Source of the DNA: Caldilineaceae bacterium bin5
Lineage (GTDB): Bacteria > Chloroflexota > Anaerolineae > Caldilineales > Caldilineaceae
Assembly (NCBI GenBank): GCA_002238445.1
Contig: MPML01000013.1
Location: forward strand, 31,118 to 95,117
Reading direction: 5' to 3'
Length of the DNA stretch: 64,000 nucleotides
Shown: one piece after another, positions 50,501 through 59,530 of the stretch
Position numbering within the stretch: the first letter of the stretch is position 1
How the letters are laid out: each line of letters begins with the position of its first letter
Program-made: the position numbers and the translations under genes
Notes under the pieces: model-generated
What the model saw: only the letters and a program-made list of their open reading frames with translations
Database searches by the model: none
What the model was told of the DNA's origin: nothing

Positions 50501-53500
50501 CACGCCGACAGCCGAGGAATCTCCGACCGTGACCTACACGGTGCGCGACGATGACGGCGACGAAGCGAGCGAGACTTTCACGATCGCGGTCGCAGCCGAT
50601 TTGACGCCGTCACTTTCCACCATATCAGGATTTACGGCCAGAGTAGGTTCGCCGTTCAGTGAAGTGCTGCCGGCGGCAACAGGGGGCGATACGCCGCTGG
50701 AATACTCCGTAACAAACCTACCGAACGGCCTCAGCTTTACCGAATCGACTCGCACGATCACGGGCACGCCGACTACCGTGGAATCACCGACCGTAACCTA
50801 CAAGGTGCAGGACGATGACGGCGACGATGCGAGCGAGACCTTTACGATCGCAGTCGCCGCCGATCTTCAGCCAACACTGGCGACCATAACCGACACCCAC
50901 GCCAAGCTGACAAAACTGTTCACCCTTCAGTTACCCGCTGGCACCAACGGCGACGGTGACCTCGAATACAATGCAACTGGGCTGCCCCCTGGTCTTACCT
51001 TCGTCACATCCACTCGAACGATCACAGGTACACCGACGACTGCCAACAGATATGAAGTAACTTACACAGCAACCGACGAGGACGAAGACGTCGCGCGGCA
51101 GACCTTCTTCATCGAAGTATTCGCAATGCCTTCCCTGCAAGCTGTACAAGACTTCATGGCAACGAAGGATGACGTATTCACACTTGTGCTGACCGCTGTC
51201 TCAGGCGGAAGGGCGCCGTTCGACTACGATGCCACCCCTCTGCCGACCGGCCTGTCTTTTGTGGAATCCTCACTGACCATCACTGGTACGCCGACGGTGA
51301 TTGAAGACATCACCGTCACATTCTCAGTAGAGGACGAGGACGGAGACACCGCGAGCCGCGAATTCAAGATCACCGTCAGTGAAGGGGACACAGCACCTGC
51401 ATTCCCCTACGAGATCCCCGACTTCGATTTGCGAGTGGGCAATCCTTTTGCGGTGACGCTGCCCAGCGCGACTGGCGGGAACGCCCCGTATACCTATACG
51501 ATTTCAGGGCATCCCAACACGCTCACATTCAATTTGGCCACGAAAAGACTCGCTGGCACGCCCAACGCGAGCCAGACCGGCGTGCACCAGGTTACCTATA
51601 CCGTGACGGACAGCGACCTCGACGAAGTATCGCAAACTTTCGAGCTGGATGTCGCAGCAGACAACACGCCATCAACACCGTCCATAGGCGACATGCACTT
51701 GAAAGTCGGCAACAGTCTGTTGGCAACGTTGCCGGCAGGTACGGGCGGAGACCCACCCTATTCGTATACGATCTCGGCTTTGCCGTCCGGATTGTCCTTC
51801 AACCTGACAACGCGAATCCTGTCCGGCAGGCCAGACTCGGCCGGCGCAACAACCGTAACTTATACAGTTTTTGACAACGACAGTGACTCCGCTGCTAAAG
51901 ATTTTACGATCAACGTCTATGCACTACCGTCTCTGTCAAACGTCTCAGATTCGTCAGGAATGAAGGACGAACTGTTCACACTCACGCTTCCAGCCGCATC
52001 CGGAGGCAGGCCCCCGCTCGAATACACCGTGACCGGTCTGCCAGCCGGCTTAAACTTCATTGCAAGCACGCGCGTCATAACCGGAACTCCCACCCAAGTT
52101 GAGATTGCAAACGTTACCTACACTGTTTCCGACAAAGACAACGATCAAGACAGCGTCACGTTCAAGATAACCGTGACCGACCTGGATCAAACTCTGGTCA
52201 ACAATGACGACAACAATGACGACAACAATGACGACAACAATGGCGGCAACAATGGCGGCAACAATGGCGGCAACAATGGTGGCAACAATGGCGGCGACCC
52301 TCAGAACCCGCCAGCACTGACCCTTTATGACTCAACAGGTTTCTCAGCCACCGTCGGAGAGCAATTCACGCAGCAACTACCCGCGGCAAATGGAGGAACA
52401 CCTCCCTACAGGTATAGCGTCTCCACCCTGCCCGACGGCCTGACATTCAACAGTGGGACACACACGATTTCGGGAACGCCTACAACTGAAGGCGCGACGG
52501 TAGTCACCTATACGGCGCATGACGACAATTCCGGCTCTGTCAGCGATGAATTCACCATTACTGTCAATGCAGCGCAGTCAAATCAACCAGGCAATTCAGG
52601 AAATAGCGGCACCAACCCACAGAGTCCACAAACACTGACAGTCGTCGATGTGACAGGATACACCGCGACAGTAGGTGAACTTTTCGAGCAACAGTTGCCC
52701 TTTGCAAGTGGAGGGTCACTGCCTTACGCCTATAGGGTCACGACCCTGCCCGCCGGCCTGGAATTCATAATGTTGAGGCGCACTATAACGGGAACGCCCA
52801 CCATTACGGGGACGACAGTTATCACCTACACGGTGACCGACAGCGACTTCTACTCCGCCAGCGATGCATTCACGATTACTGTTCAAAGTGCCGGCAGCAA
52901 CCAGGGACTTGGCAGCCAGGGCGGCGGCAACCAAGGCCGAGATGACCAGGGTGGCGGCAATCAGGGCGGCGGTAATCAGGGCGGTGGCAACCAGGGTGGG
53001 GGTAACTCAGGTAGCAAGAGCAACTCAGGTAACCAGGGGAACTCGAACAATCAGCAGAGATATGTTCCCCCGTCATCTTACTCTACGTCACAACAGCAGC
53101 AGTGGTCGACGACATCCGTTCCAGTCGCGATTACAACACCAATCATACTCAATGTGCGAAGAGGGCCAGGACTCAATTACGAAGTAATAACGACCGTCCC
53201 AGAAGGGACGCGCGCCAACATCTATGGCAGAGATCCTGCCGACGACTGGTTCCAGGTCCAAATCGTTGGGGTTGACGGCATGGTCTGGATCTATCAGGAT
53301 CTGACCACGGTTGAAGGCTCCATTGATGGGGTCCGCATTTTGGAACAGTGGGAAATCGACCTCATTCCGTTTGCCGGCGATGGCCCTCTGGCCATCACAT
53401 CGCCTGACATATTGAACGTGCGCTCTGGGCCGGGCCTCACCTACGACATCCTGACAACCGTTCCCAAGGGAACGCAGGCTACGATCATAGGGATCGGGCC

Positions 53501-54095
53501 CAACTCCGAATGGTATAAGGTCAGGTTGGGCGTGCTCAGCGAACCTGCCTGGATCTACGCTGGACTGACAACCGTGACAGGATCGCTTGCAAGCGTCAAG
53601 CAGTATACGCAAGCTGAGATTGATGGGATTGCCACCGGAACTACAAACCCGATCGCTGTTACCACTCCAGCTATCATGAATGTGCGCAGCGGTCCGGGTA
53701 CCGAGTACGACGTCGTTACAACGGTTACGCAGGGCACGAGGGCCGAAATTGTCGGCATCGGCCCGCAGGACGAATGGTTCCTGGTCGAGTTGGACAGCTT
53801 GGACGACCCGGCCTGGATCTATCAGGACTTGACGACGGTCGTTGGATCGCTGGCCGGCGTTCGACAGGTCGCAACCTGGCAGGTAGGACAACCGGGGAGC
53901 ACAACCGCCTCAGATCGACCAATAGCCGTTACCTTCCCCTCTCTGGTCAACGTGCGCGAAGAGCCCGGCGAGACCTACAGTGTCCTCAAGGCGGTCGGCC
54001 AAGGGACCCGGGCCTGGATTACAGGACTCAGTCCCGACGAGGACTGGTATCTGGTCGAGATTGACGGCCTGGACCAGTTGGGCTGGATACGCTAG
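47556..54095 (+). CDS. Giant secreted repeat protein with putative-Ig (He_PIG) and SH3b domains, ending at a premature amber codon
   Basis: A 2179-residue exported protein (an in-frame TTG at 47526 would add ten residues). The signal peptide is MQRRKEFLIGSLIGLCVML to about AALAQ. Residues 38-398 hold three related segments, each with a cysteine pair (for example NNCLEHL with TTCPVGDYRL). Fifteen He_PIG repeats of about 88 residues follow, each with the pattern YTARVGSLF, LPAATGGD, LPxGLSF, RTITGTPT and VTYTVxDxDGD. An Asp/Asn/Gly linker lies between repeats 13 and 14 (about 52190-52300), and a Gly/Gln-rich linker follows repeat 15. Four SH3b domains with LNVRSGPG come last; the fourth is broken by TAG at 54093. 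It is likely a cell-surface or cell-wall-binding adhesin-like protein. Confidence 0.92.
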   Translation: MQRRKEFLIGSLIGLCVMLLALLAAVVTPRPRAALAQDSPRVVISIGERTLTQGDVTYVHAGFYNMPQDPNDDTEFGNISFRYDFERNSDGSWTNANNCLEHLVGGDLFITNAYWRSPWNHGPNDLALTTTCPVGDYRLQVVVKDWDTTPHTKLVTSTHDVRVNVGPSVDIEMPSGTYYRGTAINPTIKFKDLAQGANYTYEASLMARNPPNYAEICEGTGLDRNNTFTLNNVSGNPVQQSVTITDVCPTNEYTLQVKLKDSDDRLRGSKTVDFEIVTDPNATPSVSVSMSESSPVAPGTEFTVTFSFMDIQPGTQTRNTDYLTNTSTNQAVGSMDCGGSLVGWGQDVQSAFTSNPYVNRVTIPSDCPAGAYKMVSEIEDRLGNDIISGSIDFTIGDPDLTPTAPTVSNMTAKQNSPFSQQLPEGSGGDAPLSYNATGLPTGLTFTRSTRTITGTPSASGTSTVRYTVTDSDSDSDYVEFTITVDPDLTPTAPSVTGYTAKQNTLFSQQLPEGSGGDGTLTYDATGLPAGLTFIATTRTITGTPTGTGSSTVQYTVADSDGDSNSVNFNITVEADLTPTLPAISGYNIRVGVQFTQQLPAATGGDTPLEYSVTDLPQGLSFTEATRTITGTPTTEQAPTVTYTVQDSDGDEVSTTFTITVAADLMPTLSTISGYTARVGSLFSEVLPAATGGDAPLEYSVTDLPDGLSFTETTRTITGTPTAVESPTVTYTVRDDDGDDASETFTIAVAADLTPSLPSITGFTAMVGSLFTEVLPAATSGDTPLEYSVTDLPNGLSFTESTRTITGTPTTVGSPTVTYTVTDDDGDEASQTFTITVAADHMPAFSTISGYTARVGSLFTEVLPAATGGDPPLEYSVSDLPDGLSFTETTRTITGTPTKVEAPTVTYTVRDNDGDEGSTTFTITVAADQKPTLSTISGYTARVGSLFSEVLPAATGGDTPLEYSVTNLPNGLSFIETTRTITGTPTAEESPTVTYTVRDDDGDEASETFTIAVAADLTPSLSTISGFTARVGSPFSEVLPAATGGDTPLEYSVTNLPNGLSFTESTRTITGTPTTVESPTVTYKVQDDDGDDASETFTIAVAADLQPTLATITDTHAKLTKLFTLQLPAGTNGDGDLEYNATGLPPGLTFVTSTRTITGTPTTANRYEVTYTATDEDEDVARQTFFIEVFAMPSLQAVQDFMATKDDVFTLVLTAVSGGRAPFDYDATPLPTGLSFVESSLTITGTPTVIEDITVTFSVEDEDGDTASREFKITVSEGDTAPAFPYEIPDFDLRVGNPFAVTLPSATGGNAPYTYTISGHPNTLTFNLATKRLAGTPNASQTGVHQVTYTVTDSDLDEVSQTFELDVAADNTPSTPSIGDMHLKVGNSLLATLPAGTGGDPPYSYTISALPSGLSFNLTTRILSGRPDSAGATTVTYTVFDNDSDSAAKDFTINVYALPSLSNVSDSSGMKDELFTLTLPAASGGRPPLEYTVTGLPAGLNFIASTRVITGTPTQVEIANVTYTVSDKDNDQDSVTFKITVTDLDQTLVNNDDNNDDNNDDNNGGNNGGNNGGNNGGNNGGDPQNPPALTLYDSTGFSATVGEQFTQQLPAANGGTPPYRYSVSTLPDGLTFNSGTHTISGTPTTEGATVVTYTAHDDNSGSVSDEFTITVNAAQSNQPGNSGNSGTNPQSPQTLTVVDVTGYTATVGELFEQQLPFASGGSLPYAYRVTTLPAGLEFIMLRRTITGTPTITGTTVITYTVTDSDFYSASDAFTITVQSAGSNQGLGSQGGGNQGRDDQGGGNQGGGNQGGGNQGGGNSGSKSNSGNQGNSNNQQRYVPPSSYSTSQQQQWSTTSVPVAITTPIILNVRRGPGLNYEVITTVPEGTRANIYGRDPADDWFQVQIVGVDGMVWIYQDLTTVEGSIDGVRILEQWEIDLIPFAGDGPLAITSPDILNVRSGPGLTYDILTTVPKGTQATIIGIGPNSEWYKVRLGVLSEPAWIYAGLTTVTGSLASVKQYTQAEIDGIATGTTNPIAVTTPAIMNVRSGPGTEYDVVTTVTQGTRAEIVGIGPQDEWFLVELDSLDDPAWIYQDLTTVVGSLAGVRQVATWQVGQPGSTTASDRPIAVTFPSLVNVREEPGETYSVLKAVGQGTRAWITGLSPDEDWYLVEIDGLDQLGWIR

Positions 54096-54110
54096 GATCT
54101 TACCGTTCTC

Positions 54111-54878
54111 GTGGGAACCCTGGACGATGTAAAACGCATCACAACCGCGGAATTAGAGATGCTGCCCGTTGCAATCGCGAACACGGCACTCCTCAATGTG
54201 CGATCAGGGCCGGACACCACCAACAGTCTTGTGGCTACTCTGAATGAAGGAGATTGGGTCGAGATCGTTGCCTTCAATCCCAATGAAGACTGGGTTAAGG
54301 TAAGGTATGACACTGCGGGGACACAGGGGTGGATCTACCGCGACCTGACCTATCTCGCCGGACCGCTATCAGATCTGTTGACTGTCACAGCAAGTGTACC
54401 ATCGACGGATACCCAGGCCGCTACAATACCGCAAGTCGCCGCTACACAACCAGCGGCAGAAGTACAGCAGGAGGCCGACCCAGAGCAGGTACCTTCTACC
54501 CAGCAACCCGCCGCCAATTCGGTTACAGTTGAAGTTTCCCTGCCATCCAATGGCAATATCGAGCTCGAGGTTAGCTGGATTGACTCTGATATATGTACCG
54601 GGCTATACACACTTTACTACCGGTCAAACGCTGACTCGAGCACCTACTTCTCGTTGGAGACTGCGGTCGTCGCATCAACCGCCAGTACAAAGAGCCTGAG
54701 CTTCCTGACTCTGCCCAACAGCAGCCTGATTTCTACCTGGTGCGGCACCCATAGCGACGGCCGCCAGGTGGCAGAAGTTCAAGTTGACCCAAGTGTGGAA
54801 GGAACTTACAGTTCCCAGCCGTCACAGCCGGAGGTCGATGCAGTCGCCGCCGCGCCACGTGTCGAACCGTACAACTAA
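54111..54878 (+). CDS. In-frame C-terminal continuation of the giant protein after the amber codon
   Basis: This frame is the same as that of the giant gene and continues without a break after TAG at 54093-54095. The stop replaces the glutamine of the WIYQDLTTV pattern seen in earlier SH3b copies, so a CAG to TAG change is the simplest origin. The continuation completes SH3b domain 4. It then gives a fifth (LLNVRSGPDTTNSL, WIYRDLTYLAG), a Thr/Gln-rich linker and a final 100-residue domain (VTVEVSLPSNGNIELEVSW, with DICTGLYTLYY and SLISTWCGTH). A GTG at 54111 could restart translation, but it has no ribosome site and would lack a signal peptide. Confidence 0.75.
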   Translation: MGTLDDVKRITTAELEMLPVAIANTALLNVRSGPDTTNSLVATLNEGDWVEIVAFNPNEDWVKVRYDTAGTQGWIYRDLTYLAGPLSDLLTVTASVPSTDTQAATIPQVAATQPAAEVQQEADPEQVPSTQQPAANSVTVEVSLPSNGNIELEVSWIDSDICTGLYTLYYRSNADSSTYFSLETAVVASTASTKSLSFLTLPNSSLISTWCGTHSDGRQVAEVQVDPSVEGTYSSQPSQPEVDAVAAAPRVEPYN

Positions 54879-54963
54879 GGCTGCCAAGACAGGCGGGAGC
54901 GTACGAGAGTACGACACCATTCTACTACCCAGATACACACCAGGAGCCTGGCCCGGCTCAACC

Positions 54964-55001
54964 AGTTGCCCCCGCCTACCGTAGGCGGGGGCAACTCTTT
55001 T
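54964..55001 (+). terminator. Rho-independent terminator after the giant gene
   Basis: AGTTGCCCCCGCCT (54964-54977) pairs perfectly with AGGCGGGGGCAACT (54983-54996) around ACCGT, followed by CTTTT. The position 85 bases after the downstream stop at 54878 supports the view that the full gene once ended there and not at 54095. Confidence 0.85.
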
Positions 55002-55148
55002 GGATGGTCGCGAATCCGACACGGCAATATCGCATGACTGCTAAACCAAGACGCTGCCGTCATCTGAGCCCAGGCAGCTCCTTCACTGGGCGTCGCATCG
55101 AAAAGTCCGTCACTAAACCCACAGTCAGGTCCCTGCAGTTATATGAAC

Positions 55149-55574
55149 CTACCCGCTTTCCTGACCCAGACGCGTACCTTCGGGTACATCGGTATCGCTC
55201 TCAAAGTCGAGCCGGTAGCCATCCGGGTCGGTCAGGGAGGTGAGCCACATCCCATTGCTCACAAATGGTTGCGAAGCGGAAAGACCGCGCTCCACGACCT
55301 GTCGATAAAATTGCAACGCGTCCTCGCAGATGAGAACGATCGTGACGCCTTCGCCTACTTTCCCTGACGGAGTCCACGAATCGTGTCCTGAAGTGGGAAA
55401 CTCCTGCAACATCAACGCAGCTTCTCCCAGAGTCAGCCAGCACCAGCGCAGCTGCCCGTCCGGCTCCCATTTGTCTCTGAACTCACAACCCAATCCATCC
55501 ACATAAAAGCGAATGGATTCCTTCATATCTGAAACCCTGAAAAAGGGCACGGCCTGCTTTATGTTCATTCCCAT
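55149..55574 (-). CDS. VOC (glyoxalase/bleomycin resistance) superfamily protein
   Basis: A 141-residue protein with paired beta-alpha-beta-beta-beta modules. It starts NIKQAVPFFRVSDMKESIRF and has YVDGLGCEFRDKW, ALMLQEF, and the second module VTIVLICEDALQFYRQVVE with TDPDGYRLDFES, which supplies the last metal-site glutamate. The family includes lyases, dioxygenases and antibiotic-binding proteins; the substrate is unknown. ATG codons at 55574 and 55568 are both possible. It is preceded on the same strand, after 87 bases, by an enolase-superfamily gene. Confidence 0.87.
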   Translation of the reverse strand: MGMNIKQAVPFFRVSDMKESIRFYVDGLGCEFRDKWEPDGQLRWCWLTLGEAALMLQEFPTSGHDSWTPSGKVGEGVTIVLICEDALQFYRQVVERGLSASQPFVSNGMWLTSLTDPDGYRLDFESDTDVPEGTRLGQESG

Positions 55575-55661
55575 TCACATCCCAAATTTCAGCATCAAGA
55601 AAAGAAGACGCACCGCAGTTTCCCTGCCGCGGCTGCGTACCATGTTCCCTTACCAGCAACG

Positions 55662-56825
55662 CTACCAGTTGGTGAGAGAGCCATCGCGGCGCCGCAGATG
55701 GGGCGCCTCCCAGAATCGGAACTCTTCCGCCTGCGCGCGCTCCTCGTTGAACTCTACACCAAGGCCGGGGCCGTCCGGCACAATATAATGGAACCCGTCC
55801 AGCTCCGGCTGCACAGGGAACCAGTCGGCGTCGTAGAATCGACCTTCTTCAGTCGGCGATACCCGCACCTCCAGCCAGGCGAAATTCGGCACAGCCGCTG
55901 CCAGGTGCACCGTAGCCGCGCTGCAAATGGGGCCGAGCGGATTGTGAGGCATCAGGTCGATGTAGTGGGCCTCGGCCATGGCCGCTACTTTCGCCGCTTC
56001 GGTTAACCCGCCTACATTGCAGACATCAATGCGCGCAAACTGCGTGATCCCTCTCTCGATATAGGGAAGAAACTGCCACTTGCTCGCAAACTCCTCGCCG
56101 ATGGCAAAGGGAACGTCGGTCATGCGTCGAAGGGCTTCGTAGGCCTCCGGAGTCTCGTCGCGGATCGGCTCTTCCAGAAAGTCCAGCGTTCCCGAGGGCA
56201 TGCGCTGGCAGAATGAAGCGGCTTCCGCCACGCTCAAACGATGGTGGTAGTCGATCCCCAATACGGGATCCGGGCCAATCGCTGCCCGAACTGCTGTCAG
56301 CCACTCAGCCGTTACGCCCAGCGATTCGCGCGGTTCGAAGAGATGATCAGGCGCATTCTCATCTCTGTTGGGGCTCCGGCCAGCCCGTATCGCCGGCCAC
56401 CCCAAATCCACCAGCAACTTAACGTTGTCGATCAACTGATCTTTCGTTGACCCTCCCGTAGACGCGAAGCAGGGGACCAGCTCCCGCTGTTTTCCGCCCA
56501 GCAGCTGGTAGACAGGCACGTTGAGCGCTTTGCCGGCAATGTCGTACAGAGCAATGTCTATGGCCGATATGGCGGCCGTCAGCACGCGACCGCCCTCAAA
56601 ATACTGGCTGCGGTACATCTCCTGCCACAACGCCCCCATGCGTAGCGGATCGCGACCGATCAAGAACTCCCGGTAGTGCTTTACCGCGCCTATAACCGCC
56701 AACTCACGGCCGGACAAGCCCGCCTCTCCATAACCATACAGCCCCTCGTCCGTCTCTACCTTGACGATCATCTGATTGCGTTGCCCTACCCAAACAGGAT
56801 AGGTCTTTATGTCGGTGATTTTCAT
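55662..56825 (-). CDS. Mandelate racemase/enolase superfamily sugar-acid dehydratase (galactonate dehydratase-like)
   Basis: A 387-residue enolase-superfamily enzyme. MKITDIKTYPVWVGQRNQM begins the capping domain, and EGLYGYGEAGLSGRE follows. In the barrel, metal ligands are seen in GIDYHHRLSV (Asp, with a histidine), FLEEPI (Glu) and AIGEEFASKWQF (Glu). The general base histidine lies in MPHNPLGPICSAA. This arrangement fits the DgoD/galactonate dehydratase group, which removes water from aldonic acids. Neighbouring aldo/keto reductase and sulfatase genes suggest carbohydrate breakdown. Confidence 0.9.
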   Translation of the reverse strand: MKITDIKTYPVWVGQRNQMIVKVETDEGLYGYGEAGLSGRELAVIGAVKHYREFLIGRDPLRMGALWQEMYRSQYFEGGRVLTAAISAIDIALYDIAGKALNVPVYQLLGGKQRELVPCFASTGGSTKDQLIDNVKLLVDLGWPAIRAGRSPNRDENAPDHLFEPRESLGVTAEWLTAVRAAIGPDPVLGIDYHHRLSVAEAASFCQRMPSGTLDFLEEPIRDETPEAYEALRRMTDVPFAIGEEFASKWQFLPYIERGITQFARIDVCNVGGLTEAAKVAAMAEAHYIDLMPHNPLGPICSAATVHLAAAVPNFAWLEVRVSPTEEGRFYDADWFPVQPELDGFHYIVPDGPGLGVEFNEERAQAEEFRFWEAPHLRRRDGSLTNW

Positions 56826-57008
56826 GGCGTTTCCCCAGCATTGCTCCTGCGAATTCGATGTTTTGGGTCTGTCTGTATTCGAAATGCAACCGCGGTCTTG
56901 CCGACGCCCTCATCTTCCTGCACCAGCCTACTTATAGGAAATCGACGACTTTCTTGGGCTTGCTTGGCACGCCATCGCAGAGTCATCGATACCATTGCCC
57001 GACAGGAG

Positions 57009-57941
57009 CTAACCGCCGATAGCCTCTCGTAAGCTCGCGGCCTCGGCGTCTGTCAGTGCCCGGCTGCCCGCCGCCGCGTTTGTCTGCGCCTGCGCCGGCG
57101 ATTTGGCGCCGGGGATTGACACGGACACGGCCGGATGGGTGAAAGTATAGCGGATCGCAGCCTGGACCATTTCCTCACCGGGCGAGACGACCTCGCTGAG
57201 GCGGCCGACCTGCTCCGCGCGGGCCTCGAACTGGTCCTGCTGGGCGCCGCCTTCATTCCAACTTGCCCGCACTGAGTCGGTGAAGACCGAACCTTGGGCG
57301 TAACGGCCGGAAAGGAGTCCTTTGGCGAGGGGGCCGCGCACCATCACTGCAATTCCATGCTCCTGGCAGTAAGGAAGGAACTCTCCTTCGGGCGCACGGT
57401 TGAGCAGGGAGTAATCCACCTGCACTACACTGCAGGTACCCTCCCGGTTGAAGCGTTTGAGCACGTCAAGGTCGTTGGTAGAGATGCCGTAAGCGCGCAG
57501 GCAGCCTTCATCCTTCAGCGCCTCGAACCCCTCCAGAAATACTGTCGGGTCGCCGAGGTCCCCCTTATGGCACAGAACTACGTCCACCCAGTCGGTTCGA
57601 AGCCTGCCAAGAATTGCGTGGCCGGAGATTCGGATCGAGTCAACGCCCGTCTTGGGTATAGCGCCGCCGGTGCGTTGGCCCCAGTTGCCGATCTTGCTGA
57701 CCAGTATCACATTGTGGCGGATTCCGGTCAGCGCATGGCCTACCCGCATCTCCGAGAGGCCGTTGGGGAAGCCGTAGGACTCGGCCACATCGAAAAGGGT
57801 CATGCCGGCATCGTACGCCGCCCGCACGGTCGACCATGCCGTGACATCGTCAATGTCGCCCCACTGGTTACCAATGTTCCAAGCGCCCAGCCCCACCGCG
57901 GAAACGGGCCAGCCGAGTTTGCCGAAACTTTTATAGAGCAT
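57009..57941 (-). CDS. Aldo/keto reductase
   Basis: A 310-residue NADP-dependent oxidoreductase with the AKR (alpha/beta)8 barrel. Catalytic residues are the aspartate and tyrosine in FDVAESYG, the lysine in VSKIGNWG and the histidine in DVVLCHKGD. SIPGAKSPAQAQTN near the end binds the cofactor phosphate. The substrate is not evident. It lies 183 bases upstream of the dehydratase gene on the same strand. Confidence 0.92.
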   Translation of the reverse strand: MLYKSFGKLGWPVSAVGLGAWNIGNQWGDIDDVTAWSTVRAAYDAGMTLFDVAESYGFPNGLSEMRVGHALTGIRHNVILVSKIGNWGQRTGGAIPKTGVDSIRISGHAILGRLRTDWVDVVLCHKGDLGDPTVFLEGFEALKDEGCLRAYGISTNDLDVLKRFNREGTCSVVQVDYSLLNRAPEGEFLPYCQEHGIAVMVRGPLAKGLLSGRYAQGSVFTDSVRASWNEGGAQQDQFEARAEQVGRLSEVVSPGEEMVQAAIRYTFTHPAVSVSIPGAKSPAQAQTNAAAGSRALTDAEAASLREAIGG

Positions 57942-58158
57942 TCAAGTGACTCCTTGTATTCACTTTGATTTGAAATGGGTTGCAAAACCTACATATGCCG
58001 TTCAACCCGAAAATTGTCTGCTATCACGCCAAAATAAGCAAGGAGGAAGAGGGAAAAACAGTTCCTTGCCATTGCGCTCCCAAACGCCTGCCAGGAAATC
58101 TGCGCCAGGCCCGGTAAGTAAGGCAGTCTCACAATCCAAAGTCTTAGCCAATCCGAGA

Positions 58159-58320
58159 GTAACTACTGAGCCGAATCTGATTCACAACCCTGAACGACGC
58201 AAGCAAACCCAGCAAAGTGTCTAGCCAACAGTGTCTCCTCCCCCCCTCGCTGTCTTACCACCCCTACCCCTGCAGTTCCCCTGTAGTTCCCCCGCAGTTC
58301 CCCTGCAGTTCCCCAGTAGT
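58159..58320. repeat. Composite dispersed repeat, left module only, with GTTCCCC repeats
   Basis: The left module (GTAACTACTGAGCCGAATCT to about 58230, with GTGTCTAGCCAAC) matches copy 1 at 3394-3475. It is joined directly to CCCCCCTCGCTGTCTTACC and the GCAGTTCCCC tandem stretch that follows copy 1 at 3645-3720. The palindromic core is absent, as if deleted between the two flanks. Confidence 0.75.
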
Positions 58321-59124
58321 ACCGCCAACCGAATACGCCTTCCGAAAGCCTGACTGGCGGCGAAGACGAAGAGTTGGTCGAGGCACACTCTTTCTGCGGC
58401 TGCGTCGTAAGAACCGTGAAAAATTAATGATTATGTTGACAGTTGCAAGATAATTTACTAAGCTGTCTCCCATTGAAGGAACCACCTGACGCGGAAACTT
58501 CTTGAGAAGCGCTCATCCAGTTGCGACGACGTCCAAGTAACTTGGCTCTAACATATCAGGAGTGAAATCGAAGTTGCCGGACGAAATGGACCATGCCGTT
58601 CTCGAGAAGGGCCTCTTGAAACGGCCAAGTACTTCGAAGTCTTCAAAGTGATTCGCTGCACTGCGAAAGAGAATGAAAGCGAGTGCTTGGATTTCCTGAA
58701 TGCCCATACCAAATCGAATTGACGGGTTAACCTCTTATCTAAGCGCTTAAACGCAAGAGCAGGACGCTTAACAGTCGTTTAAGCATTTCAAAAGGTGGTC
58801 CAGGCTCCTCTTGCAGTTCTGACAACGCCAGAAGAGGGAAAGAATTCGATTGACCAGGTGCCCTGCCAAAGGACAGGCATGAGGCGAGAGAGTTCACTTC
58901 TGCCGGCCTCTTTCACGGTTGCCCACAATTGGGCTGAAAAATCGAAAATTACCAGGAATTCGACCCGTCTCCTTAGCATGGGTTTACACACGAACCGCTT
59001 GGACCAGAAACAACTGCTTCAGAGCAGTACCGCTGGCAGCATAGTCTCTCAGTGCCAATCAAGCAGGTAAGCTGCTCTTGGGAAACGCTAGGACAGGCGT
59101 ATCAACTGTCAAGGAGTAGACACG
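58321..59124. other. Gene-poor stretch
   Basis: About 800 bases with no convincing gene. TTGACA at about 58437 followed by TAAGCT 17 bases on could be a plus-strand promoter. An inverted repeat GCTTAAACG / CGTTTAAGC occurs near 58745-58785. Short frames on both strands (for example minus 58707-58513) lack ribosome sites and recognisable motifs. The region may hold decayed genes. Confidence 0.5.
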
Positions 59125-59451
59125 ATGGACAAGGAACGCGCGGCCATATTGAAGATGCTGGAAAGTGGCAAGATTTCAGCGGAAGACGCAAATAAGTTGC
59201 TAAACGCGATAAATCAGCCCGGGCGGCCAACGATGCCAATACAAGGACTGACTGACTCCCCTCAGCCAGCCGCAAAAAACAGGCTGCAGATAGGCAAAGG
59301 CACACTTCAAGAGCTGGAAGAAAAGTCGGCCTCCAACAAATTGGGAAAGCGGAGACACGACGCTGCATCAAGTGGTCAGTCAAGACGGGGACAAAGCCTT
59401 GGGCATGAGCCCGGCAGAACGCGCAGTCGCGGTCGTGGAAGCCAGGGGTGA
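59125..59451 (+). CDS. Small protein with an N-terminal SHOCT-like helical hairpin
   Basis: A 108-residue frame with an excellent ribosome site (AAGGAG, eight bases before ATG). Residues 1-29, MDKERAAILKMLESGK then ISAEDANKLLNAI, match the short SHOCT-like domain seen at the N-terminus of YvlB/LiaX-type proteins. After about residue 66 the frame becomes Arg/Ser-rich and unlike a folded protein. A different frame (containing MSPAERAVAVVEARGEG) then looks more protein-like, so the gene may carry a frameshift near 59325. Function unknown. Confidence 0.55.
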   Translation: MDKERAAILKMLESGKISAEDANKLLNAINQPGRPTMPIQGLTDSPQPAAKNRLQIGKGTLQELEEKSASNKLGKRRHDAASSGQSRRGQSLGHEPGRTRSRGRGSQG

Positions 59452-59530
59452 AGGTCGTTTATTGACTTTCTTCCTCTGCAGTACGACGAGAAGCCAGCCA
59501 AGGGAATAGGCGTCCGCTATGTGTCTAGGG

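Noticed and set aside
49550..50880. CRISPR-like or mobile repeats
   Set aside because: The repeats are in-frame coding units of the He_PIG array of the giant protein.
58513..58707. Small minus-strand protein gene
   Set aside because: No ribosome site, no recognisable motif and overlapping alternatives; too weak to call.
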